Below the pieces are notes generated by a model that did not search any database, was not told the DNA's origin, and saw nothing but the letters and a program-made list of their open reading frames with translations. The translations under genes and the position numbers were made by a program. DNA of 64,000 nt, taken from JBCBSP01 sp039819095 (GTDB lineage Bacteria; Pseudomonadota; Alphaproteobacteria; Caulobacterales; Maricaulaceae). The stretch is from assembly GCA_039819095.1 (NCBI GenBank), contig JBCBSP010000002.1, forward strand, positions 402,593 through 466,592, read 5' to 3'. Of this stretch, positions 9,150-17,164 are shown piece by piece (within the stretch, counting starts at the first letter, position 1; every line of letters starts with the position of its first letter).

Positions 9150-9767
9150 TCAGCACGCGGCGCGCGCTCGGATCGCGCTGGAAGCATGCGCGTGAAAAGT
9201 CTCGGTCAGGTAAGTCCAACATGGCGCGGGCTGAAACGGAAGGGCGCGGGCGCGGGTTTCCGGGATAAAAGCGTGACGGTAAAGCCGCGCGGCCTTCGCG
9301 AAACGCGCAGCGACCGCATATCCCGGACGTGCGATCACGCAAATCGGCACAGCCTGGACAATCTCGCGCCAGCGCGCCCAGCGGTGAAAGCCGCCCAGCG
9401 AATCCGCGCCCATGATCCAGACGAATTTCACCCTGCGGTGGCGCCCGATCAGATGCTCCAGCAAATCCGCTGTCCGGTTCACGCCAAATCGCGCTTCCAC
9501 ATCGCTGACGACCATGCCAGGCGCGCTCGCGGCCTGGCGCACCGCAGCCAGGCGGTGACGGTATTCGCCCGGCGCGTGGGATTTGAGCGGATTCTGTGGA
9601 CTGACAATCCACCAGACCCGGTCAAGCCCCAGCGCCCGTTTGGCGGTTTCAGCCGCATGGACATGTCCGGCATGAACCGGGTCAAAGGATCCGCCGAACA
9701 GCCCCACCGTCATGCCGGGGGCCAGCTGCTCGGTTTTCAGCGCGCGAAAGGACGGCGTCCAGCTCAC
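9150..9767 (-). CDS. nadD: Nicotinate-nucleotide adenylyltransferase NadD
   Basis: NadD adenylates nicotinic acid mononucleotide in NAD synthesis. The 205-residue protein has the nucleotidyltransferase motif GLFGGSFDPVHAGHVH, WWIVSPQNPLK, and the MGADSLGGFHRW block; a C-terminal SSAIRAR corresponds to the family SSTxIR motif. A second Met at residue 19, just before TVGLFGGSFDP, is a possible alternative start. The annotated ATG overlaps the obgE stop by 4 bp (ATGA), supporting translational coupling. The proBA genes often found between obgE and nadD are missing here. Confidence 0.94.
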   Translation of the reverse strand: MSWTPSFRALKTEQLAPGMTVGLFGGSFDPVHAGHVHAAETAKRALGLDRVWWIVSPQNPLKSHAPGEYRHRLAAVRQAASAPGMVVSDVEARFGVNRTADLLEHLIGRHRRVKFVWIMGADSLGGFHRWARWREIVQAVPICVIARPGYAVAARFAKAARLYRHAFIPETRARALPFQPAPCWTYLTETFHAHASSAIRARAAC

Positions 9768-10831
9768 GGCGTCCAGCCCGTCTCCGCCTCGCCCGCCGCT
9801 CTGGCTGCCGCCTCGGCCTGAGCCTGCTTCATGGCGACGCGGTCGGCTTCGATCGCGCGCCAGACCTCGAACAGAAGCTCGCGCATGCCCGCTCCGGTCA
9901 CCCCGGAAATCACGCGCACCGGCTTGCCGGACGCTGTTTCCAGCTGGGCTTTGAGTTCGGCGAGCGTGTCTTCATCCACCGCGTCGGACTTGTTGATGGC
10001 GATGATTTCAGGCTTGGCGTCCAGCTGCGCCCCATAGGCGGCCAGCTCGCCGCGCACGACCCGGTAGGCTTCGATCGGGTCTTCACCCGCCCCGTCGATC
10101 AGATGGATCAAGGTGGCGCAGCGTTCGATATGCCCAAGGAAGCGATCGCCGATGCCGGCGCCCTCATGCGCGCCTTCGATCAAGCCGGGAATATCGGCGA
10201 TGATGAAGCGCACCCCGGCGTCCAGATCCACCACGCCCAGATTGGGATGCAACGTGGTGAAGGGATAGGAGGCGATTTTCGGATTGGCGCGGCTGACCGC
10301 CGACAGGAAGGTCGATTTGCCGGCATTCGGCAGACCCACAAGCCCGGCGTCCGCGATGAGTTTCAGGCGCAGCCAGATCCAGCGCTCCTGGCCGGGCTCG
10401 CCGGGCTGGGTGCGGCGCGGCGCCTGGTTGGTGGAGCTCTTGAAATGGGCGTTGCCCTTACCCCCGCGACCGCCTTCCGCGAGCAGGGCGCGCTGGCCGA
10501 TTTCGGTCAGGTCAGCCAGCAGGGTGACCTTGTCGTCATCAAGCACCTGGGTGCCGACCGGGACTTTCAGAACGACGTCATCGCCGCCGGCCCCGGTGCG
10601 GTTGCGCCCGGCGCCGTTATCGCCGCGACGGGCCTTGAAATGCTGCTGGTAGCGATAGTCGATGAGCGTGTTCAGACCCTCCACGGCTTCCACCCAGACA
10701 TCGCCGCCATCACCGCCATCGCCGCCATCGGGTCCGCCATATTCGACAAAGGCTTCGCGCCGGAACGAAACGCAGCCCGGGCCTCCAGCGCCGGATTGGA
10801 CATAGACCTTGGCTTGATCGAGGAATTTCAT
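9764..10831 (-). CDS. obgE: Ribosome-associated GTPase Obg/CgtA
   Basis: ObgE is an essential GTPase of 50S assembly and, in Caulobacter relatives, of cell-cycle and stress control. The 355-residue protein has the glycine-rich Obg fold (residues 1-158, with GGPDGGDGGDGGDVW), a GTPase domain with G1 GLPNAGKSTF, G3 DIPGLIEGAHEGAG and G4 NKSD, and an Ala/Glu-rich C-terminal tail. It heads the minus-strand operon; the rplU-rpmA genes that often precede obg are not within the 240 bp upstream or beyond it in this window. Confidence 0.97.
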   Translation of the reverse strand: MKFLDQAKVYVQSGAGGPGCVSFRREAFVEYGGPDGGDGGDGGDVWVEAVEGLNTLIDYRYQQHFKARRGDNGAGRNRTGAGGDDVVLKVPVGTQVLDDDKVTLLADLTEIGQRALLAEGGRGGKGNAHFKSSTNQAPRRTQPGEPGQERWIWLRLKLIADAGLVGLPNAGKSTFLSAVSRANPKIASYPFTTLHPNLGVVDLDAGVRFIIADIPGLIEGAHEGAGIGDRFLGHIERCATLIHLIDGAGEDPIEAYRVVRGELAAYGAQLDAKPEIIAINKSDAVDEDTLAELKAQLETASGKPVRVISGVTGAGMRELLFEVWRAIEADRVAMKQAQAEAAARAAGEAETGWTP

Positions 10832-11074
10832 CGGCTCACAGCGCCCGTAATACTAGCTGGCGCGCTTATAGCGCGCCGCGCGCGCTGATGCGACCAACCC
10901 GCTGCGCCTCGCCCAAGGGCGGGTAAGTTCGCGTTGACGGCCTAGCGCAGGGCAGTGGCCGGTGGGCGGCGCTTCTACGCTGGATGGGCCGCGCACCCTG
11001 GCGCGGGCTCGCCATTCAGACGAATTTGATTATAGTCTCCCGATCACAGGTTGGCTGACCGGGGCAGGCACGCT

Positions 11075-11557
11075 ATGGCGCATCCAGCATCACGCTCGCA
11101 TCTGAACGCAACAGATACACTTGAAAATTCAGCTGGGCTTGGTGTTTCCCAGCCTCTGCCCGGCTCCGCGCAGCTGGCGGGATTCGTCGGCGGCGCTGCG
11201 ATCCTGATGCTGATCATCATGTCAACCCTGCTGCTCACGATCACCTTCCAGTTGCGCGAAGAAAAGATACGAGCGCTTGAAAACGAGCGTATCGCCGCCC
11301 TGGCCCTGCTTGAAGTGATCAATGCGTCCGATCAGGGGCCGGCGTTCGGCCAGGCCTCGCCGCTCAGCGCTGACGGATTGGCGATGCTGGCGGAAGCGCA
11401 TGCCGCCGCCAGCGATCCTGAGCACCGACAGCGCCTTGTCCGTGCGATGACCATCATAGGTGAGATGTGCGCGGTTCGCGGCGATGCTCGATGCGTCCGC
11501 CAGGCTCACGCGCTGACCAACGTAGACCAGGCGTCAGGATCAGGGTCGCGCAGCTAG
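11075..11557 (+). CDS. Hypothetical single-pass membrane protein
   Basis: The 160-residue product (ATG 11075, with a possible TTG at 11051) has a short N-terminal region, one strong transmembrane helix at about residues 33-55 (AGFVGGAAILMLIIMSTLLL), then a helical stretch LREEKIRALENERIAALALLEV and a soluble C-terminus. The C-terminal part has two Cys residues in ICGEMCAVRGDARCV-like context (three in all), which might pair if periplasmic. I do not recognise the family. Its stop codon overlaps the stop of the convergent S9 peptidase gene by 3-4 bp. Confidence 0.6.
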   Translation: MAHPASRSHLNATDTLENSAGLGVSQPLPGSAQLAGFVGGAAILMLIIMSTLLLTITFQLREEKIRALENERIAALALLEVINASDQGPAFGQASPLSADGLAMLAEAHAAASDPEHRQRLVRAMTIIGEMCAVRGDARCVRQAHALTNVDQASGSGSRS

Positions 11558-13413
11558 CGCCAGGACGCCTCACAGGCCGAAATCGCGTCGTCTGCGAGAT
11601 CGAACAGGCGCGCATGGGCGGCATCAACGGACGGATGATCCAAGCGTCGCCAGGCATGGGGCAGATCGTCAAAGACGACCAGACGCGCCGTTCCGCCGGC
11701 ATCTTCAACGGCTCGGGTCCAGATGCGCGCCTCATTCGGAGAAACCACGCGATCAGCGTTGGAAGCCGAGAAGACGACCGGCGAGTGCGGAGCGGTATGG
11801 TCGAATGGCGGATCGAGCTCAAGATAGGCGGTGACGGCGCCCGCGAAATCGTCGCCGCCGCGATGCGGCGTAGATGCGGCGTAGGTGAGCGCCACGCTTT
11901 CGCCGAGTTCAGCCGCCGCCGCGAGCGCCAAAACCGCGCCGAAGCTGCCCCCGGACAGAACGGTGTTCTCAGGCGCGCTCAATCCCCTTTCCTGCAGGGC
12001 TGTCACCGCGTCGGCAAGATCGTGGATCGTAAGCCAGCGATCCTGCTCGCCGGCGCGCGCCCAATCCGCGCTGACCGCCGCATCGCCGCGCACATGGACG
12101 AAGGCGAGCCGGCCGCCAGCCTCCAGCCAGGCGCGTTCGATCCCGGTCAGCGAGCGCGGCGGCGACGCGAGCCCGAACCCGCCATAGGCGCGCACCAGTG
12201 TTGCAGCGCAGGCCTGCGCCCGCCCTTGCGGGGAGACCAGCCGGATAAGAATGGACTCGCCGTCCCGCGCCTCAGCGTGGACCCGTTCGACATCCGCATT
12301 CGCGCCCTGACCGCGCGTGACCAGCGGCTCGACGGTGACGCCCTCATTGTCGACCCTCAAATGGCTCAACGTACGCCGTTCGTCATAGCGCTCGCTAATG
12401 AGACCGACGCCCGCCGCGCTGATCCAGACCATGAGCGACAGCTCGTGGTCATCAAAGGGCGTATCGACAGGGTGAAACCGGCCATTGTCCCAGACGAGAA
12501 GCTGATCAGCGCCGCTTTCCGCGCGAACGACGAACAGCCGGCCCTCTCGTGAAAACAGTGTCTGGCGCCGATTATCGACGCGCGACAGATCGGTGAAGCG
12601 AGCGAGCGCCTCTTCACCGCAACCGGTTTCCAGACACGACGCGGGCAACAGACCCAGCACGTCCGCCTGGGGCAGACGTGCTGGGTCTCCGGCTTCGAAG
12701 TTCACCAGCAGACGCCCGCCGCCGACATCATGAATGCGCCCAGCGGGAAGAGACAGGCGCGTGGGCTGGAGCTCGGCGTCAACGCGAACCCAGCTGACGC
12801 CCGCATCGGTGATTTCCTGGATGACGAGAGGTCCCGGTTCGAGCTCGCCGGCTGAAATCAGGCGCAGCTCTTCGTCATCGACCCTGTAAGCGCGCAGGGG
12901 CCGCTCCGGGCGCCAGCGGCCGGCTTCGTCACGGACGAGCAGGGAAAGGGCTGGCCCAAGAGCTTGGCAGGCGCGGGTTCCACACGCTCCGGGATGGGCG
13001 AAGCGCGTACTATTCCGGTTCAAAAGAAGCGCTTGGTCCTGGGCCAGAAGGGCGATGCTGGACCGATGATCAAAGCCGCGCTCCACGACCAGCGATGTCG
13101 ACGGCGAGAGCCCGGCATCGAAGGCGGCCAGGCGCGTGTCCAGCGCATTCAGCGGATTGTCGAAGCGGGCGAAGCCGCGCAGACAGGAGGCTTCACCGCA
13201 GATCAGCGCGGCGAAGCGCCAACGCGTCGCATGAGGCTGCAAAACAGGCGCGAAGTCGAAAACGATCTCGCCGGTCTCGGCTTGAACAACAAGGCGTGTC
13301 TCATCCTCGACAACGATCCCGCCGCCGGCGCCGTTGAGCGGAACGCGGTCGGCGGCGTGAGCAGCCCATGTCAGAAGACATGCTGCGAACGCTGTGATCA
13401 CTACGCATCGCAT
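11554..13413 (-). CDS. Secreted prolyl-oligopeptidase-like protein (S9), beside a double-glycine peptide
   Basis: The 619-residue protein has a Sec signal peptide (MRCVVITAFAACLLTWAAHA), a long beta-rich region (about 25-400) that could be the S9 propeller, and a C-terminal alpha/beta-hydrolase domain. Prolyl oligopeptidase landmarks are visible: AYGGFGLASPP, a degenerate RGDAAVSADWARAG, the nucleophile Ser490 in SGGSFGAVLA, a candidate Asp554 in SNADRVVSP and His586 in DDLPHAW. The usual RGGGEYG loop is eroded, so substrate choice may differ from classical POPs. The start ATG 13413 has GGAG 6 bp upstream. It begins only 37 bp after the double-glycine peptide gene on the same strand, implying one transcript. 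Cysteines (about ten) suggest periplasmic disulfides. Confidence 0.78.
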   Translation of the reverse strand: MRCVVITAFAACLLTWAAHAADRVPLNGAGGGIVVEDETRLVVQAETGEIVFDFAPVLQPHATRWRFAALICGEASCLRGFARFDNPLNALDTRLAAFDAGLSPSTSLVVERGFDHRSSIALLAQDQALLLNRNSTRFAHPGACGTRACQALGPALSLLVRDEAGRWRPERPLRAYRVDDEELRLISAGELEPGPLVIQEITDAGVSWVRVDAELQPTRLSLPAGRIHDVGGGRLLVNFEAGDPARLPQADVLGLLPASCLETGCGEEALARFTDLSRVDNRRQTLFSREGRLFVVRAESGADQLLVWDNGRFHPVDTPFDDHELSLMVWISAAGVGLISERYDERRTLSHLRVDNEGVTVEPLVTRGQGANADVERVHAEARDGESILIRLVSPQGRAQACAATLVRAYGGFGLASPPRSLTGIERAWLEAGGRLAFVHVRGDAAVSADWARAGEQDRWLTIHDLADAVTALQERGLSAPENTVLSGGSFGAVLALAAAAELGESVALTYAASTPHRGGDDFAGAVTAYLELDPPFDHTAPHSPVVFSASNADRVVSPNEARIWTRAVEDAGGTARLVVFDDLPHAWRRLDHPSVDAAHARLFDLADDAISACEASWR

Positions 13414-13450
13414 TTGACGCTCCACCGCCTACCGCAAATCGCCACGAACC

Positions 13451-13741
13451 TTAGAACGGAAGCCTCACGGTGACGCCGACGGCCCCGTTATCCGCGCCGG
13501 CGCTGACGGTCGCACCGGACTCATCATCTTCGTAGAGCGTGACGTCGTCGTACTCATTGAACTGGACGGGCGACTCGTAGTCGCCCCACAGCTCTTCAGC
13601 TGTAGGGACCCACGGCGAATCCGTGCCAGGATACGGTTCCGGGGTCGGTCCGGGCGGGTTCGGATTCGGCGGATTGTCATCATCCCCGTTAAACCAGCCG
13701 CCACTCACTTGATTCACCTCGCTTGTCGTCAGCTGTCGCAT
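13451..13741 (-). CDS. Double-glycine leader peptide precursor, Pro-rich acidic core
   Basis: A 96-residue peptide opens with MRQLTTSEVNQVSGG, matching the class II bacteriocin/microcin leader pattern (M-R-x-L-T-x-x-E-V-x-x-V-S-G-G), in which C39-type transporters cut after GG. A strong AGGAGG lies just upstream of ATG 13741, fixing the start; the longer frame back to 13819 has no such site. The predicted 81-residue core begins WFNGDDD, has a Pro/Asn stretch (NPPNPNPPGPTPEPYP), is very acidic (17 Asp/Glu against one Arg and no Lys), has no Cys, and ends in a strand-like segment GAVGVTVRLPF. No C39 transporter or modifying enzyme is in this window. Expression and processing are inferred. Confidence 0.75.
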   Translation of the reverse strand: MRQLTTSEVNQVSGGWFNGDDDNPPNPNPPGPTPEPYPGTDSPWVPTAEELWGDYESPVQFNEYDDVTLYEDDESGATVSAGADNGAVGVTVRLPF

Positions 13742-13845
13742 GGTTCTCCTCCTGAGATTATTGACTGCAACTCGCAGTTCGTTAACCTCAAGACCGCCAA
13801 GCGTCAGAGTCAAGCTCAAATTGTAACTTTTTCTCTTTTTGAGAC

Positions 13846-14166
13846 CTATCCCTGCTGCTCGGGCATGCGCACGATAAGCCCATCAAGATCGGCGGTGACC
13901 CGGATCTGGCAGGACAGGCGCGAGGTATCCTCAACCTCGCTGGCGAAATCGAGCATGGAATCCTCCATCGAGGATCGCTCGCCGGTTTTCGATGACCAGG
14001 CCGGATCAACATAGACATGGCAGGTCGCGCACGCGCACGCGCCGCCGCAATCGGCGTCAATGCCCGGCACCATGTTGCGGATCGCGCCTTCCATGACGGT
14101 CAGCCCGTCCGGCACATCCACCTCGTGTGCGGTCCCGTCATGTTCAATGTAAGTGATCTTCGCCAT
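13846..14166 (-). CDS. [2Fe-2S] ferredoxin, adrenodoxin/putidaredoxin type
   Basis: The 106-residue protein has the cluster-binding pattern of vertebrate-type ferredoxins: CGGACACATC (C-x5-C-x2-C) at about residues 40-49 and the fourth Cys in RLSCQI at about 86. It carries electrons from an FAD reductase to an oxygenase such as a cytochrome P450, or serves Fe-S/heme biogenesis. The putative reductase gene lies 76 bp upstream on the same strand, so they look like one redox pair. No P450 gene is present in the window. Confidence 0.93.
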   Translation of the reverse strand: MAKITYIEHDGTAHEVDVPDGLTVMEGAIRNMVPGIDADCGGACACATCHVYVDPAWSSKTGERSSMEDSMLDFASEVEDTSRLSCQIRVTADLDGLIVRMPEQQG

Positions 14167-14242
14167 GGGCGGTCTGCTTCCTTATTCCGGTGAGACGCTC
14201 TGGCGGAGGGCGCCGGCGTCAGGCCTGAAACTGGTGGGGTAT

Positions 14243-15469
14243 TTAGGACAGGAAATCACGCATCGCCACCGCCGGATCCCGCAAGCGCTCGGCATCCGGT
14301 TTCACGCCTTTGGCGATCATGCGCTGGGCGGCCATGTATTCCGGCGCGCTGTCGATGGCCTCGCAGGCGAGCAGGCGCCCGTCCTCAGCCAGGTGAAACA
14401 GGGCGAACCGGCCCATCTCAGGATCGCCGCGCCGCACGATTTGCGTCGCGCCATGGGTGAGGCCTGCGATCTGAAGCTTGATTTCGTACTGGTCGGACCA
14501 GAACCAGGGAACCGGGTCATACTCCACCGGCGCACCGCAGATCGCCGCCGCAGCGACCCGGGCCTGGTCGATCGCATTCTGCACCGATTCAAGGCGCACC
14601 CGGCGGCCATATCGCTTCAAGGGAAGGCGGGAGAGATCACCGACCGCAAAGATACGCTCATCCTCGGTGCGCGCCTGAGCATCCACCAGAACGCCGTCAT
14701 CGCACGCCAGCCCCGCCGCTTCAGCCAGCTCGGTATTCGGCTTCAGACCGGTTGCCAGCATCACCCGATCCGCCGTGACGATCTCGCCATCGGCCAGCTC
14801 AACCCCGCTTGCGCTCTTTTCGACGATAATCCGCACGGCCGGCGTGTTGACGCGCAGATCAACGCCCCGGCCTCGATGCAGACCGCCAAACCAGGATGAC
14901 AGGACCGTGCTGGCGGTGCGCGCCAGCGGGCGTTCGCTCGCCTCCAATACGGTGACGGAGAGCCCGCGCTTGCGCGCGCTGGCGGCCACTTCAAGCCCGA
15001 TATATCCGGCGCCGAGAATGATCAGGCTCTCAGCGCCCTGAAGCCGGGCGGCGAGCTGATCGGCGTCCTCCATCGTGCGCAGAACCGGGATGGACGGCTG
15101 ATCGGCCCCCGGCAAAGGCGGACGACGCGCAGAACCGCCCGCAGCCAGGATAAGGTGGTCGAATTGCAGCCGGCCGCCATCATCCAGCACGACCGAGGAG
15201 CCGGCCCGATCCAGCGCGACGACGCGCCGGCCCAGCTGCAGGGTGATATCGGCGCTCTGATAGAATGCGTCCGGCTTCAGCCAGAGCCTGTCGCGCGGCG
15301 TTTCACCGGACAGATAGCTCTTCGATAGCGGCGGGCGTTGATAGGGCGGATGCGCCTCGTCGCCAATCAGCGTGATCGGATCGGCGAAGCCGCGCTTGCG
15401 CAACTCCATCGCCGCGGACAGGCCGGCCTGCCCGGCTCCGACAATGATGACGCCTGCCGCGACACCCAT
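14243..15469 (-). CDS. FAD-dependent ferredoxin reductase (rhodocoxin/putidaredoxin reductase type)
   Basis: The protein (408 aa from ATG 15469) has two dinucleotide-binding folds, VIIVGAGQAGLSAAMELRKRG near the N-terminus for FAD and LIILGAGYIGLEVAASARKRG at about residues 140-160 for NAD(P)H, plus the FAD motif RIFAVGDLSRLP and the PYQRPPLSKSYL block typical of ferredoxin/rubredoxin reductases. GGAAG precedes ATG 15469; an ATG at 15487 is an alternative. It is placed directly upstream of the [2Fe-2S] ferredoxin gene, which is its likely partner. The terminal electron acceptor is unknown. Confidence 0.9.
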   Translation of the reverse strand: MGVAAGVIIVGAGQAGLSAAMELRKRGFADPITLIGDEAHPPYQRPPLSKSYLSGETPRDRLWLKPDAFYQSADITLQLGRRVVALDRAGSSVVLDDGGRLQFDHLILAAGGSARRPPLPGADQPSIPVLRTMEDADQLAARLQGAESLIILGAGYIGLEVAASARKRGLSVTVLEASERPLARTASTVLSSWFGGLHRGRGVDLRVNTPAVRIIVEKSASGVELADGEIVTADRVMLATGLKPNTELAEAAGLACDDGVLVDAQARTEDERIFAVGDLSRLPLKRYGRRVRLESVQNAIDQARVAAAAICGAPVEYDPVPWFWSDQYEIKLQIAGLTHGATQIVRRGDPEMGRFALFHLAEDGRLLACEAIDSAPEYMAAQRMIAKGVKPDAERLRDPAVAMRDFLS

Positions 15470-15600
15470 GGGCTCACTTCCATTCATCGCCTGCTCGTTC
15501 TCAAAACATGGCCTGAAATCCGGCTTGGCGCCATGGCCGGGCTGCAGGCTCTGGCGCGGCGTCTTGTGGAAGGCCTCCATCCGCCCTATCCAGCTGCGCC

Positions 15601-16068
15601 ATGGACGCGATCACCACCGTGCTCGGCGATGAAGCCGCCAGCCTGGCGCTCGGGCGCGCGCTCGCCCGATGGCTCGAACCAGGCGATGTCTTGCTGTTGC
15701 ATGGCGATCTCGGGGCGGGCAAAACCACACTCGCGCGCGGCATCATCGAGGCGTTTTGCGGCATCGTCGATGCGCCCAGCCCGACCTATACGCTGGTTCA
15801 GAGCTATACCGGCAAAACCGGGACGCCGCTGCTGCACGCCGATCTTTATCGGCTGGGCGAAGCCGGCGAACTTGAGGAGCTGGGTCTTGATGAGGCGTTC
15901 GAGCAGGGCGTGTGCCTGATCGAATGGCCGGACCGACTAGGCGCGATGACGCCCATGGATCGGATCGATATACGGCTCAGCACGCGAGATCAGGGCGGGC
16001 GCGACTGCCGAATGGACCTGCAGGGTCGTTGGAGCACAAGACGTGACCGGATCGCTTCGATTGTCTGA
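15601..16068 (+). CDS. tsaE: tRNA threonylcarbamoyladenosine biosynthesis ATPase TsaE
   Basis: TsaE is the small ATPase that supports TsaBD turnover in t6A synthesis. The 155-residue protein has the P-loop GDLGAGKTT at about residue 40, the PSPTYTLVQSY block, HADLYRLG, and IEWPDRLG, all diagnostic. It begins the plus-strand run tsaE-amgK-murU-addB-addA; its end overlaps amgK by 26 bp. It is divergent from the ferredoxin reductase. Confidence 0.96.
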   Translation: MDAITTVLGDEAASLALGRALARWLEPGDVLLLHGDLGAGKTTLARGIIEAFCGIVDAPSPTYTLVQSYTGKTGTPLLHADLYRLGEAGELEELGLDEAFEQGVCLIEWPDRLGAMTPMDRIDIRLSTRDQGGRDCRMDLQGRWSTRRDRIASIV

Positions 16069-17164
16069 CGCCGAACGCGCGAGCGCCCGCCAGGACTTCC
16101 TGGATGAGATCGGATGGGCGGGCGCACAGCTCGAGGCGTTTCCCGGCGACGCCTCGACGCGTCGATATTTCCGTGTTCGCACCGGCGATCGGGCGGCGAT
16201 CCTGATGGACGCCCCCGCAGCCAGCGAGGCGCCGCTCGCGCCCGTCGGCGCCGACGAGACCGAACGCGCCACGCTCGGCTATAATGCGCTGGCGAGGCTG
16301 GCCGGCAATAATGTGACAGCTTTCGCCGGACTGTCTGAAGCCCTGGTCGAGCGCGGCTTTTCTGCGCCGCGAATCCTGGCTGGCGATATCGAAGCCGGCC
16401 TTTTGTTGATCGAGGATCTGGGCGAAGCGCTGTTCGCCCGCGAGCTGGCCGCCGGGCGCGCCCATGAAGGCAGCCTGTACGCCGCTGCGGTTGATGCGCT
16501 GGCGGCCCTTTACCGCTGCAGCTTCCCTGAGCGTTTCGAGTATGCCGGCGACAGCTGGCTGGTGCACGCTTATGATCAGGCCGCCAAGCGCGCTGAAGCC
16601 GGGCTGTTTGTGGACTGGTATGCGCCGGAGCGAGGCGGCGCCAAGCTCGATGATGCGGCGCGATCAAGCTTCGACGCGATCTGGACCGGATCGCTGGGCG
16701 CGCTGGACGCGCACGCGCCGGGGCTGGCCTTGCGTGATTATCACGCGGAAAATCTGATCTGGCTCCCCGACCGGGAGCCCATGGCGCGGGTCGGGCTTCT
16801 GGACTTTCAGGACGCGCTCTTCGCCCATCCGGCCTATGATCTGGTCTCCCTCATCGAGGACGCTCGCCGCGACGTGTCGAGCGAGCTCGCCGAACCGCTG
16901 AAAGACCGCTTCTTCAAGGCCGCGCTGCTGAGCGATCGCGCCGCGTTTCAAGCCGCCTACGCGGTGGCCGGCGCGCAGCGCAACGCCAAGATACTGGGGA
17001 TTTTCGTCCGCTTGGCCAAGCGCGATGGGAAGTCGCGCTATCTGCAGCTTCTGGGCCGGGTTGCGCGCCATTTCGTTCACAATCTCGCCCACCCGGTCAA
17101 CGCGCCGCTGAGGGCCTGGTGCGAGGCCTATGCGCCCGGCGTGTTTGACGAGGCCGCGTCATGA
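16043..17164 (+). CDS. amgK: N-acetylmuramate/N-acetylglucosamine kinase AmgK (APH fold)
   Basis: AmgK phosphorylates the anomeric carbon of MurNAc (and GlcNAc) in the cell-wall recycling route that bypasses de novo UDP-MurNAc synthesis. The 373-residue protein has the aminoglycoside-phosphotransferase-like fold: ASTRRYFRV near the N-terminus, LLIEDLGEALFA, the catalytic LRDYHAENLIWL (about residue 230) and the metal-binding LLDFQDALFAHP. The start is GTG 16043 inside tsaE, and its stop overlaps the murU start (ATGATG/TGA). The murU neighbour makes the AmgK call firm over other APH kinases. Confidence 0.93.
   Translation: MTGSLRLSDAERASARQDFLDEIGWAGAQLEAFPGDASTRRYFRVRTGDRAAILMDAPAASEAPLAPVGADETERATLGYNALARLAGNNVTAFAGLSEALVERGFSAPRILAGDIEAGLLLIEDLGEALFARELAAGRAHEGSLYAAAVDALAALYRCSFPERFEYAGDSWLVHAYDQAAKRAEAGLFVDWYAPERGGAKLDDAARSSFDAIWTGSLGALDAHAPGLALRDYHAENLIWLPDREPMARVGLLDFQDALFAHPAYDLVSLIEDARRDVSSELAEPLKDRFFKAALLSDRAAFQAAYAVAGAQRNAKILGIFVRLAKRDGKSRYLQLLGRVARHFVHNLAHPVNAPLRAWCEAYAPGVFDEAAS

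Noticed and set aside
13451..13741. Lasso peptide or lanthipeptide
   Set aside because: There is no Cys for lanthionine rings, no lasso cyclase or B protein nearby, and the leader is the double-glycine type.
13742..13819. N-terminal extension of the double-glycine peptide from 13819
   Set aside because: The AGGAGG ribosome site directly upstream of ATG 13741 and the leader consensus starting there define the real start.
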